The notes beneath the pieces are model-generated. The model was not told the origin of the DNA. It worked only from the letters and a program-made list of their open reading frames with translations, and did no database searches. A stretch of 64,000 bases of DNA from Pseudomonas graminis (lineage in GTDB: Bacteria; Pseudomonadota; Gammaproteobacteria; Pseudomonadales; Pseudomonadaceae), in NCBI RefSeq assembly GCF_004364335.1, contig NZ_SOCR01000008.1:248001-312000 (forward strand). Reading direction: 5' to 3'. Made by a program: the position numbers and the translations under genes. Shown here piece after piece: positions 45,329 to 53,524 of this stretch. Position 1 is the first letter of the stretch, and the number at the start of each line of letters is the position of its first letter.

Positions 45329-46570
45329 ATGACTGATCTGAGCGCCCCTTCTGTCCAGCACACCCTGGACGTGGCTCCTCCCCTGCTCCGTGCAGCCATA
45401 TTGCGCAATGACGCCGAAGCCATTGCAGCGGCCCATGAGCTGGCCGCCGTCGTACGCACCCATGCCGCCACGCGAGACCGCGAGCGGCAACTGCCCTGGT
45501 CGGAAATCGAGCTGTTTAGCCGCAGCGGCCTGGGCAGCATCTCGGTACCGCGCGCATACGGCGGACCGCAGGTGTCATTCGTCACCGTGGCAGAGGTTTT
45601 CGCCATCCTGTCGGCAGCTGATCCTGCCGTGGGCCAGATTCCGCAAAACCACTTCGGGATTCTCAATTCGCTGATCGGCAGCGCCACCGAGGCGCAGAAA
45701 GAAACCCTGTTCGCCAGCGTTCTCGGCGGCGCACGCATCGGCAACGGCGGCCCCGAGCGCGGGACCAAAAACACCCTCGACGTGAGAACGCGGATAACCG
45801 CAGACGGTGATCAGTTTTTGCTCAACGGCCGCAAGTTCTACTCGACAGGCGCGTTGTTTGCCCACTGGGTGGCGGTCAAGGCCATCAATGACGACGGCAA
45901 ACAGGTGCTGGTGTTCGTGCCACGCGGGACGCCGGGGCTGCACATCATCGACGATTGGTCCGGCTTCGGTCAGCGCACCACCGCCAGCGGCAGCGTGCTG
46001 CTGGAAAACGTGCGTATGAGTGGCGAACTCGTCGTCGATAACTGGAAGCTGGGCCTGGCGCCAAACATTCAGGGCGCGGTGTCGCAGCTGATTCAGGCGG
46101 CCATCGATGCGGGCATTGCACGGGAAGCCATCGACGAAAGCATTCGCTTCGTGCGCGAACGTTCACGGCCGTGGATCGACGCCAATGTCGAGCGTGCAGG
46201 TGACGATCCGTATGTGATAGCCGACATCGGCAAGCTGAAACTCGAGCTGCACGCCGCCGAAGCGCTGTTGCGAAAGGCCGGGCGCGTGCTGGATGAAATT
46301 GCCGCCGTGCCCGTCGACGAACAATCAGCGGCGCGGGCGTCCATCGTGGTCGCCGAAGCCAAGGTGCTGACCACACAGATCGCCCTCCTCGCCAGTGAAA
46401 AACTGTTCGAGCTCTCGGGCAGTCGCGCGACGCTGGCCGAATTCAATCTGGATCGTCACTGGCGCAACGCGCGGGTTCACACCCTCCACGATCCGGTGCG
46501 CTGGAAGGTCCACGCCGTCGGCGCCTGGCACCTGAACGGCGCCCTGCCTGCCCGTCATTCCTGGATATAA
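45329..46570 (+). CDS. SfnB-family (acyl-CoA dehydrogenase-like) sulfur acquisition oxidoreductase, copy 1
   Basis: A 413-residue flavoprotein of the acyl-CoA dehydrogenase fold in the SfnB branch, which is linked to organosulfur use. The N-terminal domain has AVVRTHAATRDRERQLPWSE and SVPRAYGGPQVSFVTVAEVF. The middle has IPQNHFGILNSL and the beta-domain phrase NGRKFYSTGALFAHWVA. The C-terminal helix contains NARVHTLHDPVRWKVHAVGA, a hallmark of SfnB. The ATG at 45329 has GAAGG upstream; a longer start at 45293 is less likely. The paralogue follows 22 bases later, so they are one operon. Confidence 0.85.
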   Translation: MTDLSAPSVQHTLDVAPPLLRAAILRNDAEAIAAAHELAAVVRTHAATRDRERQLPWSEIELFSRSGLGSISVPRAYGGPQVSFVTVAEVFAILSAADPAVGQIPQNHFGILNSLIGSATEAQKETLFASVLGGARIGNGGPERGTKNTLDVRTRITADGDQFLLNGRKFYSTGALFAHWVAVKAINDDGKQVLVFVPRGTPGLHIIDDWSGFGQRTTASGSVLLENVRMSGELVVDNWKLGLAPNIQGAVSQLIQAAIDAGIAREAIDESIRFVRERSRPWIDANVERAGDDPYVIADIGKLKLELHAAEALLRKAGRVLDEIAAVPVDEQSAARASIVVAEAKVLTTQIALLASEKLFELSGSRATLAEFNLDRHWRNARVHTLHDPVRWKVHAVGAWHLNGALPARHSWI

Positions 46571-46592
46571 CCAGACCACTGGAAGCACACCT

Positions 46593-47813
46593 ATGAGCCT
46601 TCAAACCTTGCCGCGTGGCACGCAGGCGACCGCCGTGACCGCGATCATTCGTGACGACGCCGAAGCGCTGCGCATCGCCCGCACGCTGGCGGAAGATTTC
46701 AAACAACAGAGCGCCACACGTGATCGCGAACGGCGCCTGCCGCATCAGGAACTGGAAACGTTTTCCCGCTCGGGACTGTGGGGCATCAGCATACCCAAGG
46801 CCTTTGGCGGCGCTGGCGTGTCCAACGTCACCCTGGCCGACGTCATTCGGATCATCTCTGCCGCCGACGCCTCGTTGGGGCAGATTCCGCAAAACCACTT
46901 TTACGCCCTGGAGGTCCTGCGGGTAAACGGCAGCCCGGCGCAGCAGGCACGACTGTACGCCGAGGTCCTCGCCGGCCAGCGCTTCGGTAACGCGCTGGCC
47001 GAACTGGGCACCAAAACCGCCCACGACCGCACCAGCCGCCTGAGCCGCGACGGCAAAGGCTGGCGCATCAACGGCCGCAAGTTCTACGCCACCGGCGCCC
47101 TTTACGCCCAACGCATACCGACCTCGGTGGTTGATGACAACGGCGTGCAGCAGCTGGCGTTTGTACCAGCCAACGCAGCGGGGCTGAGCGTAATCGACGA
47201 CTGGAGCGGCTTCGGTCAGCGCACCACCGGCAGCGGCTCGGTGGTGTTCGATAACGTGTATGTCGAGGCCGATGACGTGGTGCCGTTCCAGACGGCGTTC
47301 GAGCGGCCGACCACCGTCGGCCCGCTGGCGCAGATCCTCCATGCGGCCATCGACACCGGGATCGCCCGCGCGGCCTTTGAAGACGCGCTGCATTTCGTGC
47401 GCACCCGGACGCGGCCGTGGATCGACTCCGGCATCGAAAAAGCTGTCGATGACCCGCTGACACTGCACAGCTTTGGCAAACTCGGCATTCGTCTGCACGC
47501 CGCCGAAGCATTGCTCGAACGTTCGGGCGAGTTCCTTGATCGGGCGCAGGCCGAGATCACGCCCGAAAGTCTGGCCCAGGCATCGATTGCGGTCGCGGAA
47601 GCGCGGGCGATCAGCACAGAAATTTCATTGGAAGCCGGCAGCACCTTGTTCGAGCTCGCCGGTTCCCAAGCCACGCTGGCGGAGCACGGCCTTGACCGCC
47701 ACTGGCGCAACGCACGGGTGCACACGCTGCACGACCCGGTGCGCTGGAAATACCACGCCATCGGCAATTACTACCTCAATGACGTCAACCCGCCACGCCG
47801 GGGGACGATCTGA
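46593..47813 (+). CDS. SfnB-family sulfur acquisition oxidoreductase, copy 2
   Basis: A 406-residue paralogue of the preceding gene with the same landmarks: QQSATRDRERRLPHQELETF, SIPKAFGGAGVSNVTLADVI, IPQNHFYALEVL, NGRKFYATGALYAQRIP and NARVHTLHDPVRWKYHAIGN. Such enzymes are thought to act on sulfur-containing carbon compounds, perhaps with the flavin monooxygenase downstream. The stop overlaps the start of the monooxygenase gene by one base, so the three genes are probably coupled. Its retained divergence from copy 1 suggests different substrates. Confidence 0.86.
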   Translation: MSLQTLPRGTQATAVTAIIRDDAEALRIARTLAEDFKQQSATRDRERRLPHQELETFSRSGLWGISIPKAFGGAGVSNVTLADVIRIISAADASLGQIPQNHFYALEVLRVNGSPAQQARLYAEVLAGQRFGNALAELGTKTAHDRTSRLSRDGKGWRINGRKFYATGALYAQRIPTSVVDDNGVQQLAFVPANAAGLSVIDDWSGFGQRTTGSGSVVFDNVYVEADDVVPFQTAFERPTTVGPLAQILHAAIDTGIARAAFEDALHFVRTRTRPWIDSGIEKAVDDPLTLHSFGKLGIRLHAAEALLERSGEFLDRAQAEITPESLAQASIAVAEARAISTEISLEAGSTLFELAGSQATLAEHGLDRHWRNARVHTLHDPVRWKYHAIGNYYLNDVNPPRRGTI

Positions 47814-49177
47814 TGAGCAAGAAAAAGATCCTGCTCAATGCGTTCAACATGAACTGCATCGGCCACATCAATCACGGTTTCTGGACGCACCCCCGGGACA
47901 CGTCCACCCAGTACAAGACCCTCGAATACTGGACCGATCTGGCGCAGTTGCTGGAGCGCGGGCTGTTCGACGGCTTGTTCATCGCGGACATCGTCGGGGT
48001 CTATGACGTCTATCAGAAGTCGGTGGACGTCACGTTGAAGGAATCGATCCAGTTGCCGGTGAATGATCCGTTGCTGCTGGTATCGGCCATGGCCGCCGTC
48101 ACCAAAAACCTCGGCTTCGGCCTGACTGCCAACCTCACGTACGAGGCGCCTTATCTGTTCGCCCGGCGCATGTCGACGCTGGATCACCTGACCCGCGGAC
48201 GCGTGGGCTGGAACATCGTCACCGGGTATCTGGACAGCGCCGCGCGGGCGATGGGCCTGACCGAGCAGATCGAACACGACCGCCGCTACGACCAGGCCGA
48301 TGAGTACCTGGAGGTTTTGTACAAGCTGTGGGAAGGCAGCTGGGAGGACGACGCAGTGATCGAGGACCGTCAGGCGCGCATCTATGCCCAGCCGGAAAAA
48401 GTCCACTACGTACGACACAGCGGCGAGTTCTATCAGGTGGAGGGTTATCACCTGTGCGAGCCGTCGCCGCAGCGCACGCCGGTGTTGTTTCAGGCGGGCA
48501 GTTCCGAGCGCGGTTTGCAGTTTGCCGGCAGCAACGCCGAGTGCGTGTTCATCAGCGCGCAGAACAAGCCCGCGACCCGCGAGCAGGTCGACAAGGTTCG
48601 CGCCAGTGCCGTGGCCGCCGGGCGCAACCTCGATGACATCAAGGTGTTCATGGGCCTCAACGTCATCGTCGGCGCCACCGAAGAAGCGGCGCGGGCCAAG
48701 CATGCGGAGTACCTCAACTATGCCAGCGCCGAGGCAGGGCTTGCACATTTTGCCGCGTCCACCGGCATTGACTTCGCCGACTACGCGCTCGACGAGCCCA
48801 TCCAGCATGTGAAAGGCAACGCCATTCAGTCAGCGACGAAGATCCTCAAGAACAACGACTGGACCCGCCAAAGGCTGCTCGATCAACACGCCCTGGGTGG
48901 CCGTTACATCACGCTGATCGGCTCGCCCGAGCAGGTCGCCGACGCGCTGGAATCGTGGATCGCCGAAACCGGTCTGGACGGCTTCAACCTCACTCGCATC
49001 GTGACTCCGGAAAGCTACGAGGATTTCATCGATCTGGTCATCCCGGAACTGCAACGGCGCGGCTCATACAAAACCGCCTACGAGCACGGCACCTTGCGCG
49101 AGAAGCTGTTTGAAGGTGACGCGCGATTGCCGGAACGGCACGCGGGGGCGAGCTATAGAACACAGACCAACCTGTAG
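47813..49177 (+). CDS. LLM-class FMN-dependent monooxygenase (NtaA/SnaA/DmoA family)
   Basis: A 454-residue luciferase-like FMN monooxygenase. The family shows in LLNAFNMNCIGHINHGFWTH, RGLFDGLFIADIVGVYDVYQ, TYEAPYLFARRMSTLDHLTR and GRVGWNIVTGYLDSAARAMG. Relatives include nitrilotriacetate, DMSP/DMS-linked (DmoA) and dibenzothiophene sulfone monooxygenases. With SfnB-type genes upstream and a MetQNI-like importer downstream, a desulfurising C-S cleavage step is inferred; the true substrate is unknown. An external FMN reductase should be needed. Its TAG stop lies inside the downstream REP. Confidence 0.87.
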   Translation: MSKKKILLNAFNMNCIGHINHGFWTHPRDTSTQYKTLEYWTDLAQLLERGLFDGLFIADIVGVYDVYQKSVDVTLKESIQLPVNDPLLLVSAMAAVTKNLGFGLTANLTYEAPYLFARRMSTLDHLTRGRVGWNIVTGYLDSAARAMGLTEQIEHDRRYDQADEYLEVLYKLWEGSWEDDAVIEDRQARIYAQPEKVHYVRHSGEFYQVEGYHLCEPSPQRTPVLFQAGSSERGLQFAGSNAECVFISAQNKPATREQVDKVRASAVAAGRNLDDIKVFMGLNVIVGATEEAARAKHAEYLNYASAEAGLAHFAASTGIDFADYALDEPIQHVKGNAIQSATKILKNNDWTRQRLLDQHALGGRYITLIGSPEQVADALESWIAETGLDGFNLTRIVTPESYEDFIDLVIPELQRRGSYKTAYEHGTLREKLFEGDARLPERHAGASYRTQTNL

Positions 49178-49260
49178 GAGCGCGCTTGCCCGCGAACGCG
49201 GTGGGCCAGAACCGAATGCAGCCACTGACACACTGCAATCGCGGGCAAGCGCGCTCCTAC
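49174..49260. repeat. Inverted REP pair overlapping the monooxygenase stop
   Basis: The forward unit at 49174-49196 (GTAGGAGCGCGCTTGCCCGC) starts at the last base before the stop codon. The inverted unit at 49239-49260 lies before the metQ-like gene. The TAG of the unit serves as the gene's stop codon. Confidence 0.92.
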
Positions 49261-49317
49261 AAAGATTTCCCCATCGCTCACCCATTCAAACCAGACCACT
49301 GACCCGGATTACCCGCC

Positions 49318-50112
49318 ATGACCAAAACCCTCCTCACCCTCGCGCTGTCCCTGGGTCTGTTTGCCGGCGTCACCCACGCCGCTGATCAACCGCTCAAAGT
49401 CGGCACCACCGCCGCCTTCGCCATCCCGCTGGAAGCCGCCGTCGCCGAAGCCGAGAAACAAGGCCTGAAGGTCGAGCTGGTGGAATTCACCGACTGGATC
49501 GCGCCCAACGTCAGCCTCAACGCTGGCGATATCGACGTGAATTATTTCCAGCACATCCCGTTTCTGGAAAACGCCAAAGCCGCGTCGGGCTTTGATCTGG
49601 AGCCCTACGCGCCGGGCATCATCAACAACGTCGGGTTGTATTCGAAGAAGTACAAAAGCTTCGATGAGCTGCCAACCGGCGCCACCGTCGCAATCGCCAA
49701 CGACCCGATCAACAGCGGTCGCGGCCTGCAACTGTTGGCCAAGGCCGGCCTGATTACGTTGAAACCGGGCGTGGGTTACAAGGCTACCGAAGACGACATC
49801 ACCGCCAACCCGAAGAAGATCAAATTGATCCAGGTCGAAGCCGTGCAACTGGTGCGCGCCTATGACGATGCCGATCTGGTGCAGGGCTACCCGGCCTACA
49901 TTCGTTTGTCGAAGACCTTCGATGCCAGCTCGGCGATCCTGTTCGACGGGCTCGACCATCCGGAATACGTCATTCAGTTCGTCATCAAACCGGATCACAA
50001 GGATGACCCGCGTCTGGCCAGGTTCATCGACATCTACCAACACTCGCCGGTCGTGCGCGCCTCGCTGGATAAGGTCAACGGCTCGCTGTATCAGGTCGGC
50101 TGGAAGAACTGA
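49318..50112 (+). CDS. MetQ/NlpA-family substrate-binding protein
   Basis: A 264-residue periplasmic binding protein of the NlpA/MetQ family. It starts with a signal peptide (KTLLTLALSLGLFAGVTHAA) but lacks the lipobox cysteine, so it should be soluble or anchored only by the signal. Family features include DQPLKVGTTAAFAIPLEAAV, ELVEFTDWIAPNVSLNAGDI and VNYFQHIPFLENAKAASGF. Methionine or a derived sulfur compound is the likely ligand. It begins the importer metQ-metN-metI-like unit three bases before the ATPase gene. Confidence 0.84.
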   Translation: MTKTLLTLALSLGLFAGVTHAADQPLKVGTTAAFAIPLEAAVAEAEKQGLKVELVEFTDWIAPNVSLNAGDIDVNYFQHIPFLENAKAASGFDLEPYAPGIINNVGLYSKKYKSFDELPTGATVAIANDPINSGRGLQLLAKAGLITLKPGVGYKATEDDITANPKKIKLIQVEAVQLVRAYDDADLVQGYPAYIRLSKTFDASSAILFDGLDHPEYVIQFVIKPDHKDDPRLARFIDIYQHSPVVRASLDKVNGSLYQVGWKN

Positions 50113-50114
50113 TC

Positions 50115-51242
50115 ATGACTGCATCCGCGCAACGCGCTTTAGGACTTGAGGCTGCTGCCCCAGATGCCGCCGAACAAGCAGAACTGCACCCGGAAAAGCA
50201 GCGCGCCCATGTGCGCTTCCTCAACCTGGGTAAGGTCTATGAAGGTCCGCAAGGGCCGGTGCCGGCACTTCAGGGCATCGATCTGGATATCCAGCGCGGT
50301 GAGGTGTTCGGCATCATCGGCCGCAGCGGCGCCGGCAAGTCGTCGCTGATCCGCACCATCAATCGTCTGGAAAAACCCAGCAGCGGGCGCGTGCTGATCG
50401 ATCAGGTGGACATCGGCGACTTCAACGAAGACACGCTGGTGGCGCTGCGTCGACGCATCGGCATGATCTTCCAGCACTTCAATCTGATGTCGGCCAAAAC
50501 CGTGTGGCAGAACGTCGAGTTGCCGCTCAAGGTCGCGGGCGTGCCGAAGGCGCAGCGTCAGCGCAAAGTCGCCGAGTTGCTGGCGTTGGTGGGGCTGGAA
50601 GGCAAGCACGAGGCGTATCCGGCGCAGTTATCGGGCGGGCAGAAGCAGCGTGTCGGCATTGCCCGGGCGTTGGTGCATGATCCGGCGATTCTGCTGTGCG
50701 ATGAGGCGACTTCCGCCCTCGATCCGGAGACCACGCAATCGATTCTCGGCCTGCTGCGCGAGATCAACCAGCGTCTGGGCCTGACGATCATTTTGATCAC
50801 CCACGAGATGGCCGTGATCCGGGAAATCTGTGACCGCGTGGTGGTGTTGGAAAAAGGTGAAGTCGTCGAGCAAGGCCCGGTCTGGCAGGTGTTCGGCAAC
50901 CCACAGCATGAGGTGAGCAAGACGCTGCTGGCGCCGCTGCAACATGCCCTGCCGGAGGATGTGCAGGCGCGTCTACAGCCGCACGCTTCCGAGCTTCACG
51001 CCAGCGTGGTGCTGGATCTGCAATTCACCGGTAGCGACGGCAAAGAGCCTGACCTTTCAGCGTTGTTCAATGCCTTTGGCGGGCGAGTGAGCCTGCTGCA
51101 TGGCGGCGTCGAACGCATTCAAGGGCATGCGCTCGGACACCTGCTGCTGGCGGTGAGTCATTCGCCGTTGTCGGCGGAAGAACTGCTCAATCGCGCCCGC
51201 AAACACGCGCAGCAAGCGGAGGTACTGGGTTATGTGGCTTGA
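50115..51242 (+). CDS. metN: MetN-family methionine-type ABC transporter ATP-binding protein
   Basis: A 375-residue ATPase of the methionine uptake family. A non-typical ~30-residue extension lies before VRFLNLGKVYEGPQGPVPAL. Walker A is IIGRSGAGKSSLIRTINRLE, the ABC signature is QLSGGQKQRVGIARAL, and Walker B is ILLCDEATSALDPETTQS. The C-terminal NIL-type regulatory domain seems present (SVVLDLQFTGSDGKEPDLSA), which allows feedback by internal substrate in MetN. It overlaps the permease gene. The gene symbol is by family; the substrate may be an organosulfur compound other than methionine. Confidence 0.86.
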   Translation: MTASAQRALGLEAAAPDAAEQAELHPEKQRAHVRFLNLGKVYEGPQGPVPALQGIDLDIQRGEVFGIIGRSGAGKSSLIRTINRLEKPSSGRVLIDQVDIGDFNEDTLVALRRRIGMIFQHFNLMSAKTVWQNVELPLKVAGVPKAQRQRKVAELLALVGLEGKHEAYPAQLSGGQKQRVGIARALVHDPAILLCDEATSALDPETTQSILGLLREINQRLGLTIILITHEMAVIREICDRVVVLEKGEVVEQGPVWQVFGNPQHEVSKTLLAPLQHALPEDVQARLQPHASELHASVVLDLQFTGSDGKEPDLSALFNAFGGRVSLLHGGVERIQGHALGHLLLAVSHSPLSAEELLNRARKHAQQAEVLGYVA

Positions 51243-51876
51243 TCGTCTCTGGCAGGGCGTCATCGACACCTTTCTGATGGTGGGCGTGTCGTCGCTGATC
51301 GCATTGATACTGGGCATCCCGCTGGCGGTGATTCTGGTCACCAGCGGAAAGGGCGGCATCTTTGAAGCACCCAACGTGAACCGGGTGCTGGGCGCGTTCG
51401 TGAATATTTTCCGTTCGGTGCCGTTCCTGATTCTGATGGTCGCGCTGATCCCGTTCACGCGGCTGATCGTCGGCACGACCTATGGCGTGTGGGCGGCGGT
51501 GGTGCCGCTGACCATTGCGTCGACGCCATTCTTCGCGCGCATTGCGGAAGTGAGCCTGCGTGAAGTCGACCATGGCTTGATTGAAGCAGCACAAGCGATG
51601 GGTTGCCGACGCTGGCACATCGTCTGGCACGTGCTGTTGCCCGAAGCGCTGCCGGGCATCGTCGGCGGATTTACCATCACCATCGTGACGATGATCAATT
51701 CATCGGCCATGGCCGGCGCGATTGGTGCTGGCGGGTTGGGAGACATTGCTTACCGGTATGGCTATCAGCGGTTTGACACGCAAGTGATGCTCACCGTGAT
51801 CGTGTTGCTGGTGATATTGGTGGCGGCGATTCAGCTGGGCGGTGACCGATTGGCGTTGCGGCTGAACAAGCGGTGA
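51232..51876 (+). CDS. metI: MetI-family ABC transporter permease
   Basis: A 214-residue inner-membrane permease with about five helices. The EAA-like loop is VDHGLIEAAQAMGCRRWHIV, and the C terminus has AGAIGAGGLGDIAYRYGYQR. It overlaps metN by 11 bases. With MetQ- and MetN-like partners it forms a D-/L-methionine-type importer; its location next to SfnB and monooxygenase genes suggests uptake of a sulfur compound that those enzymes process. Confidence 0.9.
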   Translation: MWLDRLWQGVIDTFLMVGVSSLIALILGIPLAVILVTSGKGGIFEAPNVNRVLGAFVNIFRSVPFLILMVALIPFTRLIVGTTYGVWAAVVPLTIASTPFFARIAEVSLREVDHGLIEAAQAMGCRRWHIVWHVLLPEALPGIVGGFTITIVTMINSSAMAGAIGAGGLGDIAYRYGYQRFDTQVMLTVIVLLVILVAAIQLGGDRLALRLNKR

Positions 51877-51892
51877 TCAGAGGAAGCCACCC

Positions 51893-52063
51893 ATAGGACT
51901 GGCTTTAGCCGGGAAGGCGTCAGGTGTCACACTGCAAAATTGATGGTGCTGACACGGGCCTTTTCCCGGCTGAAGCCGGTCCTACTGACCGATCGCGTCA
52001 GGCATCATGCCGCCGAATTGAGGGTATCTACACAGGCCTCTTCCCGGCTGAAGCCGGTCCTAC
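51893..52063. repeat. Three REP units, 'ccggctttagccggg' family
   Basis: A forward unit at 51893-51915 is followed by inverted units at 51963-51985 and 52039-52063. Together they fill most of the gap between metI and the methyltransferase gene. Confidence 0.88.
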
Positions 52064-52144
52064 CAACCGCATGCAGTCCCGCCAGGAGATCCCAACTCGT
52101 GAGCGGGGTATATTGGCGGCCTTATTCGACCAGACACTCGCCCC

Positions 52145-52771
52145 ATGAAACTCGACTCAGAAGACCTCGCCCAGATCACGGCCACTACCCTCGGCAATTA
52201 CAACGAGGTCGCCGAGGGCTTTCGCGAAGGGACCCGCGACCATGATGTGAGCCAGAACATTGATGCGCTGCTGCGCAATATCGCTGGCCCGGCGCCGTTT
52301 CAGATTCTCGATTTCGGCTGCGGGCCAGGCCGTGACCTGCAGACGTTCACCGCCATGGGTCACATTGCCACCGGCCTGGATGGCTCCGAACGCTTCGCCG
52401 AGATGGCCCGTGCCGACAGCGGCTGCGTCGTGCTTCATCAGAATTTCCTTGAACTTGATCTGCCCGCAGAACGTTTCGACGGCATCTTCGCCAATGCCTC
52501 GCTGTTTCACGTGCCGCGTCAGGAATTGCCGAGGGTGCTGCGTGAACTGCACGCCGCGTTGAAGCTCGGCGGCGTGTTGTTCAGTTCCAATCCCCGAGGC
52601 GACAATCAGGAAGGTTGGAAGGGCGAGCGCTACGGCGCCTTTCATGACCTGGCGTCATGGGCCGTACTGCTGACCGAAGCCGGGTTCAGCGAAGTCGAGC
52701 ATTACTACCGGCCGCCGGGATTGCCGAGGGACCAGCAACCCTGGCTGGCGAGTGTCTGGCGCAAAATCTGA
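52145..52771 (+). CDS. Class I SAM-dependent methyltransferase
   Basis: A 208-residue protein of the Methyltransf_11/25 type. The SAM motif is ILDFGCGPGRDLQTFTAMGH near residue 54, and motif II is GIFANASLFHVPRQELPRVL. The core fold is preceded by a YNEVAEGFREGTRDHDVSQN helix. The product is a small cytoplasmic methyltransferase of unknown acceptor. It stands alone between REP elements and a CBM-like gene. No operon can be assigned. Confidence 0.85.
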   Translation: MKLDSEDLAQITATTLGNYNEVAEGFREGTRDHDVSQNIDALLRNIAGPAPFQILDFGCGPGRDLQTFTAMGHIATGLDGSERFAEMARADSGCVVLHQNFLELDLPAERFDGIFANASLFHVPRQELPRVLRELHAALKLGGVLFSSNPRGDNQEGWKGERYGAFHDLASWAVLLTEAGFSEVEHYYRPPGLPRDQQPWLASVWRKI

Positions 52772-52935
52772 CGACTCGCCATCGTCCACGTTCGAATGGC
52801 TGACTGGACTGTCACTTCTGACAGTAGCCCGCCCCATTCCTCAAGCCCACACTGAGCCCGCGCCATCGGCGTGAATGACGGTTCAAGTGCTGCGTCAGCA
52901 CCTGCCGCTAACCTCAAGCAAGCAAGGGAATGACG

Positions 52936-53385
52936 ATGAAAAACATTTTGGAAAATGGCGACTTCCAGACCGGCGAACTTGCGCCCTGGACCAGTACGAC
53001 CGGCGAGGCAAGCTGGACGATCAAGACAGACGACGAGGGACCCTACATCCAGCTGATCAAGGCAGCAGACCTGTCCCAGACCACCCCGCAAGGCACTTAT
53101 AAACCCACAACGCTGACGTTCGAGGTCCGGGCTGGCGAAGTCGTAAAACCCGACGATCTCGTGGTATTCGGTTTTGGAATAGTGGTCTATGCGGCCGGAG
53201 AAGCCCAAGGGTTCGGCGACATTTGGGGAGCGACCAATGAGTGGCGGACAGTCACGTTCCCGATCAACCGCAAACCGACCCCTGCCACTATGGTGACCGT
53301 TCAGTTCTTTACCGCCTCCGACCCGGAAAGATTAAAAGTTCAGGCAGGGACAGTGCATTTCAGGAATTTCCAACTCATCGAGTAG
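52936..53385 (+). CDS. CBM-like orphan protein
   Basis: A 149-residue protein starting at an ATG six bases after AAGGGA. An ATG two codons upstream is too close to that site. There is no signal peptide, but the sequence looks like a single carbohydrate-binding jelly roll: NILENGDFQTGELAPWTSTT, SWTIKTDDEGPYIQLIKAAD, TLTFEVRAGEVVKPDD, and a last strand GTVHFRNFQLIE. The N-G-F/x-G-x-x-W beginning and the R/FxNFQLIE end resemble CBM4_9-type or Bacillus NTTRR-F1 domains. I do not assign a function. A role as a cell-surface or secreted binding module would need another export route. Confidence 0.6.
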   Translation: MKNILENGDFQTGELAPWTSTTGEASWTIKTDDEGPYIQLIKAADLSQTTPQGTYKPTTLTFEVRAGEVVKPDDLVVFGFGIVVYAAGEAQGFGDIWGATNEWRTVTFPINRKPTPATMVTVQFFTASDPERLKVQAGTVHFRNFQLIE

Positions 53386-53452
53386 CACGCGTGCTGGCAT
53401 CAACATCCATAAAAGCCCGAAGTGTTGAGGTGTGACGTTTAACGCCCTCCCG

Positions 53453-53514
53453 GCTAAAGGCGGTCCCATCTGGTGCGTGCATTGCCTCAATGGGACCAGG
53501 TCGCTTGCGCTTTA
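53453..53514. repeat. Degenerate REP pair
   Basis: Fragments cccggctaaaggcggtccca and aatgggaccaggtcgcttgc are eroded members of the 'ccggctttagccggg' family, between the CBM-like gene and the convergent RND gene. Confidence 0.5.
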
Positions 53515-53524
53515 AGTCAATGCA

